From Setophaga petechia (taxonomy: Eukaryota > Chordata > Aves > Passeriformes > Parulidae): a stretch of DNA of 64,000 nucleotides. The stretch covers positions 6,937,501 to 7,001,500 of the forward strand of contig JANCRA010000011.1 of assembly GCA_024362935.1 (NCBI GenBank), given 5' to 3'. How positions within the stretch are numbered: position 1 is the stretch's first letter; every line of letters starts with the position of its first letter. A program made the translations under genes and the position numbers. Shown in pieces: positions 36,801 through 48,902 of the stretch. The notes below the pieces were generated by a model. The model was not told the origin of the DNA and ran no database searches. It was given only the letters and a program-made list of their open reading frames with translations.

Positions 36801-39800
36801 GTTCTCTAATAGTAGTTAATTTAAACCTAAAATTATAGATTTGAAAGCTCAAGGTGGAGGCATTCTAGTAAGACATTTAAGAATGACACAAGCTTTCATC
36901 TTTCAGACTGCAGCCTCAGGTTCCGGTTCTATTTTTGGGAAGAAACAAAGCACCCTTTCTGTAGATGCCATTTATGGCCATAGCCAACTCAAAGCTCAAT
37001 GACAATGAAAATAAGCATACTATGCAAGACCCAGGGGTAACTTCTCAAGTTAGATGCAAGTGAGCAGGCCTACAACAGAAGGGGAGCAGGATAGCTGTCC
37101 TTCTTCAGCGGCATCACTTTCAGTTCAATGCATCTGAATTTCCTCTTACAGGAGGACCTTTCTTTCCAGGACTGTTGATCTGGCAGATTTTATCAGCCTT
37201 AAGTTTGCTATTAAGTAAAGAATTTTTTCAGTACTGGAAAATTTTCAAGTTTCTTTTCATCTTTTGGCTTTGTTTCCAGTCTGATATCCAACAAAAAAAG
37301 ATAATTAAGTCAGAAAAGCTCCTCTATTTTGAAAGTGGTTTGATGGAAGTAAGTGAAAGTATACCTTGACCATACATGCATCTTCAGCAAAAATGAGCTG
37401 TGTTCCCAAGCATTACTTTCAAAATCTGTAAGAGGTTTTAATGTATATCTACCTACCCAAACTTAATTATTGTCTTATCCTGAACTAAATGATTGCATGA
37501 CTAAGAAAAAAACAGTACATGTAAAAGACATTCTGATTCTGTTATGATTCTTCATGTGAAATTAAATTTTTTGCAAGATTTATATGCATTTTTGCCAACA
37601 TCTATGCACCTGTATATTTCTCTATTGTGGCAGAGTGTCATTGGCAATGGGGTCCACAAGTGAATACTTTTAGTGATGAAAAGTTATCAAAACATTATTC
37701 ATCTGGGTGTATTATTCACTGAGATATGATATTTATACTAATATTGATATGATATTTATACTACTATTGAAGAGATTCTAAAGAACAGCAAGCACAGGCT
37801 GAGAATATATAAAGAACATTTTCAAGATGAAATGTAAATGTCAGATGTTCACTAATAAAGTGGTTTTTAATTGGTAAGCAGAAAGAGACTTCAGAAAAGA
37901 GACATTCCAAATCAGTCATGTCTGTGAAGAGAAAACTGAAACTCCTAGCTACACAAAGACTTAAACGATTTTAAATTCAAAGGGAAAGTCTGAATAAAAT
38001 TTAAATAAGAAAATGCAAATTTTAACATTAGTCTCATAGCAACTGAGTAAAACAGAATGGAAATACAAATATAAAAAGGAGTTTTCATAGCAACTGCTTA
38101 TACTTCTGCTTAATACTATTCTTCTTATTTGGTCCTTTCATTCTAGTTACCCGTTCATCTACACTCATGCTCACTCCTGTCAGCGCAGCATCCTCATCAC
38201 TACTAAGAGACCCACACCCCCAGAGCATGGCTGTATTTGCCTCCTGAGTTCCTCCAGTGGTCCTTCAGTTTCTGCTGTTCCTGCCTCTTTCCTTGCAGTG
38301 ACCTCCAACCTTTATTCTACAGTCATCTGAGCATCTCTGTTCAGTCAGCTAGCTTGTCCCCAAATTGCTCATCCATGCATATGGATACACATGAATCACA
38401 CACTAATTTTTACAGGAAAAGGACATTATAATATATTGCAAGCAGGCTGTAAAACCCTCTAAATTATAAGATATTACTGTCATAACCTCAACAGCACAGT
38501 AAACTTGGCTTAAAGAGCTTGTATGTATACAGGAATGCCTATTAAGACTGTCCCTTCTGTCTTGTTAGGCTGGATGTTGTCTGCTGCATATTTTTTTTTT
38601 TTTTCAAATTGTAGTTTGCTTTCCTTTTCATAAGCAGGAAAGAGGAATTTTTTATACCCTTTGTTGAATAAGTAATTTTAAGTTACCTTACTTTGTTTGT
38701 TGTCTGTTTTCAGTATTCCTCGATGCTGAGTGATGGGATCTGTAGAATCTGTACCCTGAGGTCTGCCCTTCCTAGAGCAGCAATTCATGGAATGCCAGCA
38801 ATGATCAGACATGGATGAACAGGGTCAATGAAAGGTTTTGAACCATTGTCATTTTTACAGGTGCTTGTCATACAAGGTTATTTTAGTCTTATCCAACTAC
38901 TCACATTTTGAGATCCGCCTGCCCATGAGAAGTTTTACTGGCATTTTTTTTCCTGTTTTGATATTAAAATTTGCTCAAATTGGCTGAGTTCACCATTTCA
39001 AAAAATGCTACAGATCTCCCCAGGTGCACTTTTTAAATAAGTCCAAATTCTGGCTGCAGACCTGTAAATTTACCCCAATTTTTATTTTTGCTAGAGTAAA
39101 CAGTATCTATTTTCTCAGAAGCTTTTTATGTTGAAAAGTCCACCTAACAAATCTACCTTTGTCTTTTATTCCTTTAGCTATTTTATAAAATACAGCAACA
39201 CATCTAGAATTTGTCATGGTTTTCATACAGCAATGAACTGAAATGTGAAAGAGGAAGCATGCTGTAAGTTATCCATGTGAAATGAATTTAATTTTGTCCT
39301 AGTTCTGAAATCTTCTTTTGGTGATATATGATTCCATCTTTATGGCAACTTATGTAATGAAAATTAACAGAACCCCTGTGCCAGCAAGTTTTTCAGACCT
39401 GTTTTATACCTGCTTTTGTCCGATATCTGCTGTTAGTCAAGAATCTGATAGATCATAATACTTATAAAAAAATATTAAAAAAATTAATTTAAGAGATTAA
39501 GAAAGCTATTGCTGTCTTTATTACCCTCTCTTGCTCGTAATCACCAGTTGTTCAGTGGTGGAACTGACTGCAGTGAGCAGATGACAGCAAGACAAGAGAG
39601 TGTTAGCTGTCTAAGGCTGAGTAGCTCAACTCACCTGAGCTTTGCAGCAGCTTTCCCTCTCCCTCTGAGAATCAAAGCCATCTTTTCTCCTAGCCTGCTC
39701 CATTTCTCTCAGTTGTACAGTGTTTGCTAGAGACCCCACACACCATTTAAATTCTGGTTGAACTCTATTTTGAGGGCAAGTGGCATGTTGACCACCAGAT

Positions 39801-40370
39801 GACTCTTAACCAGCAATTAATTTTTTTCATCATCTGATATGAGGTATGTCTTTGTCAGAGCTCATTGGAAAGTGAACTTCCAATAAAACTGATACCACTG
39901 AAAGAGCAAACAATATTATCTGCAGAAATTACATGTTCTATTGTACCAGAATTTCTTTATTTTCAATCAGTAGTATTTCCAGTGACACTTAAGCAATGCA
40001 TTATAAATTCATAGCTATGTAAAGAAACCATGCAAAATATATTAAACTGGCTTTCCAAGAAAGACAAAGGAATTTAGATGCTAAACTCCCAAAACTTATT
40101 GAATGAAAGAACCTAATTCATTTACACTTTTTTCAAAAATTTCAGATCAAATAAAGCATTTCATATACAAATGTTAACTAGAATTGCTCTGCTTTATACG
40201 GATTTCCTAGACAAATAAAAAATTTTGAAACACTTGTGATAAATTGTTGATAACATAATTATAACAGGGTTATATATCTTTTTTTTTAATTAATATTTTT
40301 ATTAAAAATTGGGCATATACAATTGCTGTACAAGAAATTTTGGTTTATATTTACTTCTAAGTAATATGTA
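33881..40370. other. 6.5 kb unique AT-rich noncoding stretch
   Basis: No gene or named repeat is recognised. A 23-bp tandem duplication lies at 37723-37768 and a 14-T run at 38591-38604. Short frames such as 34805-35005 and 38237-38431 have no supporting context. Confidence 0.5.
37723..37768. repeat. 23-bp tandem duplication
   Basis: GATATGATATTTATACTA followed by five bases occurs at 37723-37745 and again immediately at 37746-37768, with one difference near the 3' end (AATATT against CTATT). It is a simple recent duplication. Confidence 0.85.
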
Positions 40371-40511
40371 TCTTATTCACAGAATATTCTGAATTGGGAG
40401 GGACCTTCAAGGATCATCAAGTCCAACTCCTAACTGGATAGCCCACATGGGGATTGAGCTCACAACACTGGCATTATTAACACCATGCCCTAACTAACTG
40501 AGTTAAACTCA
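40371..40511 (-). mobile_element. tRNA-Ile-derived SINE with CR1 tail (TguSINE1-like), minus strand
   Basis: On the minus strand the element reads AACTCAGTTAGTTAGGGC (A-box region), an anticodon arm with the loop TTAATAA (AAT, Ile), a B-box-like GTTGTGAGCTCAATCCCC and the acceptor-like ATGTGGGC. The CR1-type tail GGAGTTGGACTTGATGATCC and CAGAATATTCT follow. It is the same architecture as the plus-strand copy at 14.3 kb and better preserved in the tRNA head. The end near 40371 carries no visible target-site duplication, as is usual for CR1-driven insertion. Confidence 0.85.
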
Positions 40512-41718
40512 AAAAAACTTACAATAATTAAATAATAAAGTAATGCAGCAACTTCTTACACCTCTTACATATCAAACTCTTAATAACAAAGAAGTCTCAT
40601 AAAATATTTTAATTTATCATCATGCTAATCCCTCTATTTTACCATTTACTTGAAGTGAACACAGTGTATTTTAAAAAATTCAAAGTACTATTCAGCATTC
40701 CCAAAATACAACCCTTCAGAATCTCTTCTGCCTGTGATTTGGCTGATCTTACCAATCTCTATATTCTTTCTTAGACCCTCCCATCTTTTGCCAATAGTAT
40801 GCTGAGTGGGCTTGATTTTTGCATTGGCTGCATTATTAGGGAAAATAGTAATTGCTATGTAAACATCTTTTTAGTTACTACGAGGCTCAGATTTGTATAT
40901 TTTTAGGGACTTTGAGTACTGCAAATAATGTAGAAATTTTCTTGAGCATACATGTAAATGTTTAAAGTAAAACATTAACAGAACAAGATATAAGGTAGAA
41001 TGTTAATTTGGGATCCCGTAAAGGCAAAATAAAACCTAACCAAATACTAAAGCTGAAATTTAAAAAATACATCTCAACAAAAATCAGGTACTTCTTAAGG
41101 CCTCTCCCTCTTTCCTTCCATCATGGTTTATGTTAATGACATTTATTTCTCAGCTGTCACTTTGAATATGGACTTACCAGAGCTCAGTCACTAGACAGTA
41201 GCAACTCATAACAGCAGTAAGCTGACAGCTGCTACCCATCCATCTGGAATTCCTGCATTTCCATTCTCCCAGATATTTTGATCTTATGGGCCTGATCCAT
41301 CATTTTTATCATTAACTACGAGAAAAAATAGAAGTAGAGACACTGTTACAGAGAATCAGTATTTCAGCGTTGGAGTTTCTTCCATGTGGCTGACTTAAGC
41401 CGGGATTTAGATTTAGAACCTAACTGTGGGGTTATTTTCTGCATGATCCAACTTCCCTTTGACAATTCTGTAATAGCTGCAGTTCTCATCCTCAAACAGT
41501 AAAAGTGAAAAGCAAAGAAAAAAATGCTGGTATGAACTTGCACAGTGCCTTATCTCATTGGAAAGAGAAATCACTTTAGTCTTTTCTATTCCTCCAAAGC
41601 TCTTAAGGATACACATCAATCCCCCCATTGGATGCTAGGTCAGTAGCAACTTCACAGCAAAAAATTTTATTGCAAACCTGAAGGAGACAGTTAGGGAAGG
41701 AAAAAGGAATGAGGATAT
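40512..41718. other. unique noncoding stretch
   Basis: AT-rich sequence between the SINE and the LTR. No gene or repeat is recognised. Confidence 0.5.
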
Positions 41719-42271
41719 TCTAGCTTAATAACAGCTGGAAATGGAACACCACACAGCCAGTCACTCACTTTCCCCAAACCCAGCAGGATGGGAGAAGAGA
41801 ATTGGAAGGGCATATAAGAGACAACTCATGGGTTAAGATAGGAATGGTTTAGTAACTGAATTATAATAATATAATAATAATAATGTAATGAAAAGGAAAA
41901 TGAATTTTTAAAAGTGAGAAGAAACCCCAAGAAAAACAATTGCTCACCACCAACCAATGCCCAGCCAGTCTCTGAGCAGCAGCCCCTGGCCAGACTTCCC
42001 TCTTGTTTATATGCAAGCATTGATGCCATTTGGTCTGGAATATCCCTTTGGCCAGCTGGGGTCAGCTGTCCCAGCTGTGTCCCCACACATCTCCTTATGC
42101 ACCCCCAGCCTTCTCATTGTCTGAGAAGCAGGAAAGGTCTTGGCTCTGTCTATGCACCTCCCAGGTAAAGTATTGGTGTGCTGCAACACTGCTTTTACCC
42201 CAAATCCAAAACACAGCCCCATACCAGCTGCTAGGAAGAAAATTAAGCCTACCCCTGCCAAAACCAGCACA
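41719..42271 (-). mobile_element. solo LTR of an avian endogenous retrovirus, minus strand
   Basis: Read on the minus strand the element begins TGTGCTGGTTTTGGC at 42271, continues with TTAATTTTCTTCCTAGCAGC and GGTATGGGGCTGTG, then a U3 with GACAGCTGACCCCAGCTGGC and CCAAAGGGATATTCC, and a TATA-like CATATAAAC (about 42003-42014). The U5 has TCCTATCTTAACCCATGA (41826-41843, complement) and GTGAGTGACTGGCTGTGTGG close to the 3' end near 41719. This order is a family I recognise as common in songbirds. An (ATAAT)n run at 41862-41886 sits inside it. No viral genes lie on either side, so it is a solo LTR. The reading frames drawn across it are not genes. Confidence 0.85.
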
Positions 42272-43513
42272 GAGGACAAGATCTCAAAACAAGTTCACTT
42301 CTATATTAATAAGAAACCTCTGTGAACTTCACAGTCAGAAACACAGCCGTTAGGTTATCAAATGTTTTATCTATTTTGAAGGAACATTTCTGCTTTGTAC
42401 AAAGTTCATTGACATAGTAATATGCCTGGCAGGTACTGCTCAGGATCTTTAAAAAATCCAAAGCAATGATATTTCATTTTAATTTTCTTCTTGGGCAACT
42501 GAATTGGCAGTCCTGACAGAAAGAGAAAATTATTTACTTCTATTGTCCAAAATTTTCTGAAAATTTTGTGATAAGCTTGGAAAAAGTTAGACATTGTTAA
42601 AAATCACTCTGAAATACAGAAGTCAGCTGGTTTATACTTAGTTGTATTTGCACTCCTTTGGTCTAAGACCAAAGCTTCCATACTCTGGAAGAGTCTTCTT
42701 TTCCTACGTAAGGGTTTGGGGGTTTATATGCTATATGAGTTCTCAGAAATTATGAGTATAATCTGTGTAAAAAGAGCGTAATTCTGATTTCAATATGGTG
42801 ATAGAGTAAAGAAATTAGTAAGAACAGAGGTTCTGACTCATGTGCAGCTATAGTTACTTTGAACAGAGTGCTGATTTCTAAAATTTCTGCTTGACAGTAA
42901 ATTTCTTAACAGTCAGTCCTGAATAAGGCATGCAGACATCATCAGCATTAAGCTCCTAGTGTTTTGGTTTGTGAAAGAAGTTAGATTTTTAATGGCTGTG
43001 AACAAATACACATATTAAAACTTTGTGCTTTCTCTCTAAAAGGCGTTTCCTTGCTGTTAATATTCCTTTGATTTCCGTCATATGGAGACAATATTTGAAT
43101 ATATTGCCAAAACACTCAGTTTGACTAGAAAGTATGCTGAACAGCTGATCTTTCAAGACTGTCCCTAAAAAAGAGAGAGAGCTGAGTCAATATCAGAAAC
43201 AGGCATATATCTCTTCTCCTGCTCAGTGTGGGCGTAATTTTTTTCTCAAAAATTACATTGTTGAAACACTGACCTGATTTCAGCAATGGCAGAATTTTAC
43301 AGATTTCAGAGTCTAGAGTCAGCTAAGCACTTAAATTTATCCATACCTTTTCAGCCATTTCGAGCTGAAAATTTCCCAAAAATGTTAAATGGTGGAAAAA
43401 AAAATAAAAAGAAGAAGGTGGCTTCATGCTATTCCAATCACTTTCTTGTTTGTGCCTAACTGTATTTTTTGCATAATGAAATTACTTGTTTGGTTTTTTC
43501 TATTTCATCTCAG
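42272..43513. other. unique noncoding stretch
   Basis: AT-rich sequence with no recognised gene or repeat. It ends in a pyrimidine tract that forms the acceptor of the candidate exon at 43514. Confidence 0.5.
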
Positions 43514-43573
43514 TGTTCTTTCACTGATTTCACTAAGAATATACAGACAGGCACAAATTAAACAAGACCAGAG
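43514..43573 (+). other. 60-bp exon-like segment with strong splice sites (unproven)
   Basis: Upstream lies a branch-point match TGCCTAAC (about 43453-43460) and a pyrimidine tract ending TCTATTTCATCTCAG at 43513. The 3' boundary is GACCAGAG|GTGAGTTT at 43573/43574, a near-perfect donor. The 60 bp keep one frame open across a length divisible by three (one base, 19 codons, two bases): VLSLISLRIYRQAQIKQDQ. Such a cassette could be skipped without a frameshift, as is typical of microexons. I do not recognise the peptide, and the branch-point distance (about 54 nt) is on the long side. Chance remains likely in a 64-kb window. Confidence 0.25.
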
Positions 43574-46500
43574 GTGAGTTTTACGCTTCTTTCTCTAAAA
43601 TTTACTGCTGTTCAACATAATGTGCATGTCATGAATTTTATTTGTTTATAATCTTCTTCCAAATTAAACTAAGGTAAAAAATTCAAGTACTTGGAGTAAC
43701 TTTATTATTACAATTTTGCAAACTCTAAACCTTGAAGTGTTATATATAAGTCCAAATGATATGACCATTGGGGGCTGGGGGGAGGGAGAAGAATTTTAAA
43801 TCATTAGTTATGGTAATTTTTCTTAGGTATCTGATTTCAAAGCTTTTTGGTAATGTTTTCAAGGTTCTACCGATAAGTCTGAGACACATTTCTGTACATT
43901 TCTTCTAACAGTGCAGAAGAACAACAATATTGAATTACCTTTGAGATAGTAATGAATATTGGTACCTCAGAAATTGCCTTTTCAGCAAAAAAATATTTCT
44001 TCTAAAATTTATAATTTTTTTATAGGTAGTTCATAAGCTCTGCCTTGACTTCTGAATTGTCAGGCAGTCTCTGCACCGTGGATTTAGCATAAAACCCCTG
44101 CTCAGGGGCAACGGAAGGATTTAGTGGGAATCAGGGAGAGGGAGGATCAAAGGATGTCCTGGCAGACACATTATTGCCTTCTCATCCACTGTTTCTCTTG
44201 TGCAATGGCAGCTATCTGCACTAGCAGGAGAAGACCAGACTAGAGTTGTAACTCTGGGAAGCAGCTGCTGAGCCTTAAGGCTTGTTCACACATCCCCCTC
44301 TGACTGCAGCTGTGCAGGCAAAAAAATACTGCTTTGCTGCAGCCTGCCTCCAGTCGCCAACATTTTAACCTTCCCAACTTCATTTGAACTGAAGCTCGGC
44401 AGGAAGGTTCAGAGAAGTGGCTGATTTCCAGGGGCAGTAACCTATGTGGAAAGGGACAGTGACAGAGAGCTGGTAAGGGAGTGAGAACTGAAATTTCTGC
44501 AGGCAGAGTAAAATGATGTGTCAAGAGCCTTGCTAAACAGAGATTTCTCCACCACTTTGAACTTCACCACTAAGGATTGTCTCTATTTCTTCATTTATGT
44601 CTTGTGATTCACCGTGAGTGAATTAATATGGCAAAAAAAGGTAGTCTTTACAAATGTTTTTTTATTAAGGAATTGCCATACAAGTATTTAGAGCTGTGTT
44701 TTTGAATGCTAATAGGACAATATTGGGGTCTTATAATATCCTCTGTCCTATGGAAATTTTCATCTACTTTATCGGGAACTTTGTTGGATGGATTTTAGTG
44801 AAGTCTTAACTTGCTCCTTTCAAATGTTCAATAAGTATTCAGTGTTTAAACACTTTGAAAACATACACCTCTTAAATTTTTTGAGATTGAAGATTGAAAC
44901 AAAATTTTTTTATCTGAAGGCGTAAAAATCCATTATTATAAATACTTAAAAATATCTTTTTTTTCAAAATGTAAGGGGAGAAATGAATTTTGGAATTAAA
45001 TACCAGAAATACAATAATCCTAGTCTTTCAAAGCCTTAAATAATCCATTCATCACCAGCAATTTATTAAAGTGGAATGGGTTTGAAAATAATAAGTATCT
45101 GCCAGAATCATCTGTGAATTCAGTTCCTTAATGCTTGTACCCTTTGATTTAAATTGAGTTCAGTGGTGAAGAAGCCTTGTCATTCAAAAATAGCACTTTA
45201 GTACTTTATTTTGTCCTTTCCCTCAAAAACCCCAACAATCTATCACAAGTGTGTTTAGGAACAGATAAAGGATTTATTCTGACTGTTTTATGAGACAGTG
45301 GCTTCCAACTAATTTGTACAGACATAGGATTTTCTCCCAGGACCAATGCACAGACAACCAACAATTAACTTTGTCAGGTGGCTAGCAGCCATAAAGCAAT
45401 TATGTTTCTATGCAGGTCTCTTCAACCTCTTATATATAAAAAGGAGAGATGCTATAATAATGGAAAGCTGAAAGACTAAAGAGAAGAATTCTTTACTAAC
45501 ATGATAAATAATCTATTCACTATTCATCAGACTCATGTTCAGCAGATTTTGTCTTGCTGATTGTAAATAGTCAGTACTCTGAAGCAATATAAGTGGGACT
45601 GAAATGCCTACAAGTCTGTCTGATCTGCTTTTCTGTCACACTGGTTTTGTCATTAATTCCTTCCCTCCCATCAGCTTTTCTTTATCCTTCACTACCTTTG
45701 TTTGCATCAGAAGTGACACACATATTCTCTCTGACTCTAAGGTTAAAATTTCCCTCAAATGGAAAATAATTACTTTTGGCTACACAGTCTAACCCTGCCC
45801 ATGTCACTAATCACTGTGCTACAGACTAAAAAACAAAGGCCAGCAGGGCTCATGCAGATTCTCATCACAATTAAAATCATTTGAGTACCAGAGACATAGT
45901 CTTGCCTGCCTGACTCATATGGTATGACTGTCATCTGAGCTGTCATGTGGCTATGAGCTTCGACAGCTCAAGTAAATAAGACTGCAGCTACTTTGGGGAT
46001 TCTCCTACTGGGGCATGAGTTCTTTGCTGAAGATATTAACACATGCACTCGCACAGTGTAGCAGCCATACTTCTGTGAATGATGACAGACACATGAGAGA
46101 TGCAATTATTATGTAGTCCCATTTAATCAGTTATGTAACAAAGCTGATACAGCTGGACTCAGAGGACCATATTAGCAGAGAGCAGTCTTCTGCCAGAGCA
46201 CTTGCTGTGCATCTGTGTTTGTGTGTGCAGTTCTGCTGGGCACAAATGCCAAGAACCACAACCATGCTACAGCTGCTACTCGTGTGCCTGTGTTTTCTCT
46301 CAAGAGGAATTGGTCCCCATCCTCACAGAGCTGTCACGATCTGACTCATCTCAGACAGCTATGGCTAGACTGAGCTTGTTTGCTTTTATTTTCTGTTTGT
46401 TGATCTGTCCTTTGATATTTCAGCCTCAAATTATCACCATGCTTGTAAATTATAAACGTTTAGCCTCTTTCTTGCCAGTGTATTTTATGCTAAGAAGTGA

Positions 46501-46829
46501 AGTCTTTCTGTGCCTAAGCAATGAAATACAAAACTTTAACTTGAGACTAAAATAGACTGTGTATATCATACTTTTTTCTTGACTGACACAGTTGGTCAAC
46601 AAGAGGTTTCTTCAGTTCCCAGGCTTGATAGATGCTCCCTCTTTTCAAAAAATACAGTACTTTCCACAGAATCAGCCCTAAAGCTACATGGCTTCCAATT
46701 CAAATAGGCTCCACAGCTTTGCTTGTAAGGAACAGAGCCATCTGAGGTGTGTGGAATTCACCCACATTTTAACATAAAAGGTTCATGGTGAATGTATTGA
46801 GTTTTGCTGATTTCTCCCATATGCAGTTC
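43574..46829. other. noncoding stretch with a GC-raised patch
   Basis: A patch at about 44030-44530 is noticeably GC-richer, contains the inverted repeat CCCCTGCTCAGGGG (44096-44109), and is open for 94 codons on the minus strand (44240-44524). I recognise no family and no promoter elements. The rest is AT-rich unique sequence. Confidence 0.4.
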
Positions 46830-47376
46830 TCATACTGGTGATCTTGGCTGCTCTAGCTAGAAAGCTGTGGACACATGACTGTTTTGTCTACTGTTGAGCA
46901 GTGCTCCCACACAGCATCAAGGCTGTCTCTCCAAAATCCCCCCAACACCAGTAGGATGAGGGTGGACAAGAACTTGGGAGGGAGCACAAGCAGAACAACT
47001 GACCCAAACTGACCAAAGGTGTATTTCATACATCTGAACAGCAAAAAATGTTAAGAGAAGGTGTGGAGTACAGGATAGAGGGAGAGGGTGTGTTTGTTTT
47101 TTTGTTATTATGACATTTGTCTTCCAGACAAATTGCATTATGTTCTTAAGACCTAATTCTTGCAAAGTAGTTGGACATTGCCTGATGAGTAAAAATAGAG
47201 GATAATTTTTTCTGCTTTCCTTTGCTTTTTTGGTGCAGTTTTTGCTTTTTCTTTATTAAACGACCTTTTTCTTGATCCCTGAGTTTTTTCTGTCTTATTT
47301 ACTTCCCACCCTCTTGGTGAGAGGACAAATGATAAAAGAGCTTGGTGGGCACCAAGCTCATGGTCATCCTACCACA
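46830..47376 (+). mobile_element. solo LTR of an avian endogenous retrovirus
   Basis: The U3 includes CTACTGTTGAGCAGTGCTC, CAGCATCAAGGCTGTCTCTC, AGTAGGATGAGGGTGGACAAG and CTGACCCAAACTGACCAAAGG. The U5 includes TTTGCTTTTTCTTTATTAAACG (with ATTAAA as a poly(A)-type signal), CTTGATCCCTGAGTTTTTTC and CTTGGTGGGCACC, and the element ends in CTACCACA at 47376. This is a second songbird LTR family, sharing only a U3 core and U5 motif with the one at 41.7-42.3 kb. The 5' end looks internally deleted, since the expected sequence between CATACTGGTGATCTTGGC (46831) and the U3 core is short. No viral coding sequence is adjacent. Confidence 0.8.
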
Positions 47377-48559
47377 GTGTAGAATTCTAGAAGTCTAAAG
47401 GAAAAAAAACATTAAGCATCCAGTCAGCCTTGTAATTTAATTCCCACTCTTCTTTTGTCTCCACTTTTGTGATTCCCATTTCTTTAGTGTGGCAGGATGT
47501 AAAATTGTCATATTTTATCTTTCATGATACATACTTAATTTTATTTTCAGATCTTTTATTATGTCTTGTTATTTTTTAAATGCAACAGGCTAGATGATCT
47601 AGATGATGAACTAGATGGATGCAACAGGCTAGATGATGAACACATGGACCTTGTAAGACCAAAGTGCTTTTGTTACCCTACTTAAGACACTGTCTTACTG
47701 AATCCCAATTTTGGAACCATTATTCAAGATGGACTTGATAAATTAATTCCTCAGTTTTGAATTATAGTTTTTCAGGAGTCACAAGTGATGTTTTGTATTT
47801 ATGTAAAGGAATAATAATTTTAAATTTTAACTTTAGAGATTTTTATTTGATCACTGTCCAGAGTCATGGATGCTCAGGATGCTTCCAGTTTTTTAACTCA
47901 AACTTTTTATTATTTTATTCCCTGTTACTACCTTCTCAGAAAACTTCATGTATTCTGATTTTCAGGTGAGCATGAATACATGATGGTCTGTGTGTTTACT
48001 TCATTTCATTTGTCTTTCAAAGTGGTTTATTTATGAGTGTAGGCTGCTCTAGTTGTAGGCTGATTAATATTAATCTTTTCATCTGCTGAATTATCATATA
48101 GTCAAATGATTCTGACTTTATGTTTTGGATGTAAGCATTCATTATTTCACACATTTTTCCCCCTTAACTCTTTATATGTTAGAATTCAAACATATACTTG
48201 TAAAAAAAAAAAGCAACAACAAAAAGAATATCTGATGATGATACAAATATCAAAAACATTAAAGAGGAAAATTTGTCTAAATTTTGCAGCACAAAAAAAA
48301 AAAATTAAAGTTGAAACAAGACAGATTTAGGCTCACCAGAGAATTTAGAAAACAGATAGCAATAGGACTCAATGGGCCACAATCAAAATGTAAGGAGACA
48401 CAAACAAAGAGAGATTCAAGTTCATAGCAAAAGAAAAGGTCAGTGTTGAAACTACCAGTTAATGCAGTTTTAAACAAGGCTGTTGATATTTATATTGGTA
48501 TGTGCTCCTACTAAAACTGAGAAACTGTGTGCAATATGATGGAGGAAGAGACGGTGTGG
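47377..48559. other. unique noncoding stretch with a small duplication
   Basis: ATGCAACAGGCTAGATGAT occurs at 47580-47598 and again at 47619-47637 with GATCTAGATGATGAAC-type words between, a local duplication of about 39 bp period. Nothing else is recognised. Confidence 0.6.
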
Positions 48560-48902
48560 GTATTTTTATCACTCTCCACAAGTTCCTGAAAGGTGGCTGT
48601 AGTCAGGTGGGGGTTGGTCTCTTTGTCCAGGCAGCAACTGACAGAACCAGAGGACACAGTCTCAAGCTGCATTGAGGGAAATATAGGTTGGATATTAAGA
48701 AAAAGTGATATAATGGAAGGAGTGATAAAGTTCTGGAATGACCTGCTCAGGGAGGTGGTGCATTCACCATCCATGGATGTGTTTAAAAAAAGACTGAATG
48801 TGGTGTTTAGTGCCATTGTTTAGTTGAGGTGTTAGGGTATGGGTTGGCCTCGATGATCTTGAAGGTCTCTTCCAACCTAGTGATTCTGTGAATTCTGTGA
48901 AA
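48560..48902 (+). mobile_element. CR1 LINE 3' fragment (ORF2 C-terminus and 3' UTR)
   Basis: It starts within the end of CR1 ORF2 (ATCACTCTCCACAAGTTCC, GGTGGCTGTAGTCAGGTGGG) and stays readable through HSPSMDVFKKRLNVVFSAIV to a stop at 48821-48823, the normal C-terminal signature of CR1 ORF2. The 3' UTR follows, with GGGTTGGCCTCGATGATCTT and GGTCTCTTCCAACCTAGTG, and a tail of GATTCTGT/GAATTCTGTG 8-mers. It is a 5'-truncated, inactive copy of a subfamily different from the one at 32.7 kb. Confidence 0.93.

Noticed and set aside
40371..40511. Possible functional tRNA-Ile gene on the minus strand
   Set aside because: The anticodon arm and B-box are tRNA-like, but the stems carry mismatches and the sequence continues into a CR1 tail, so it is a SINE.
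42007..42353. Several 60-107 codon frames on both strands
   Set aside because: They lie in or across the solo LTR at 41719-42271. LTRs of this kind carry no such genes.
47940..47965. 26-bp microexon-like segment (CTTCTCAG ... TTTTCAG|GTGAGC)
   Set aside because: Very short, the two AGs are close together, and there is no coding signal. Splice-like words this good are expected by chance in T-rich DNA.
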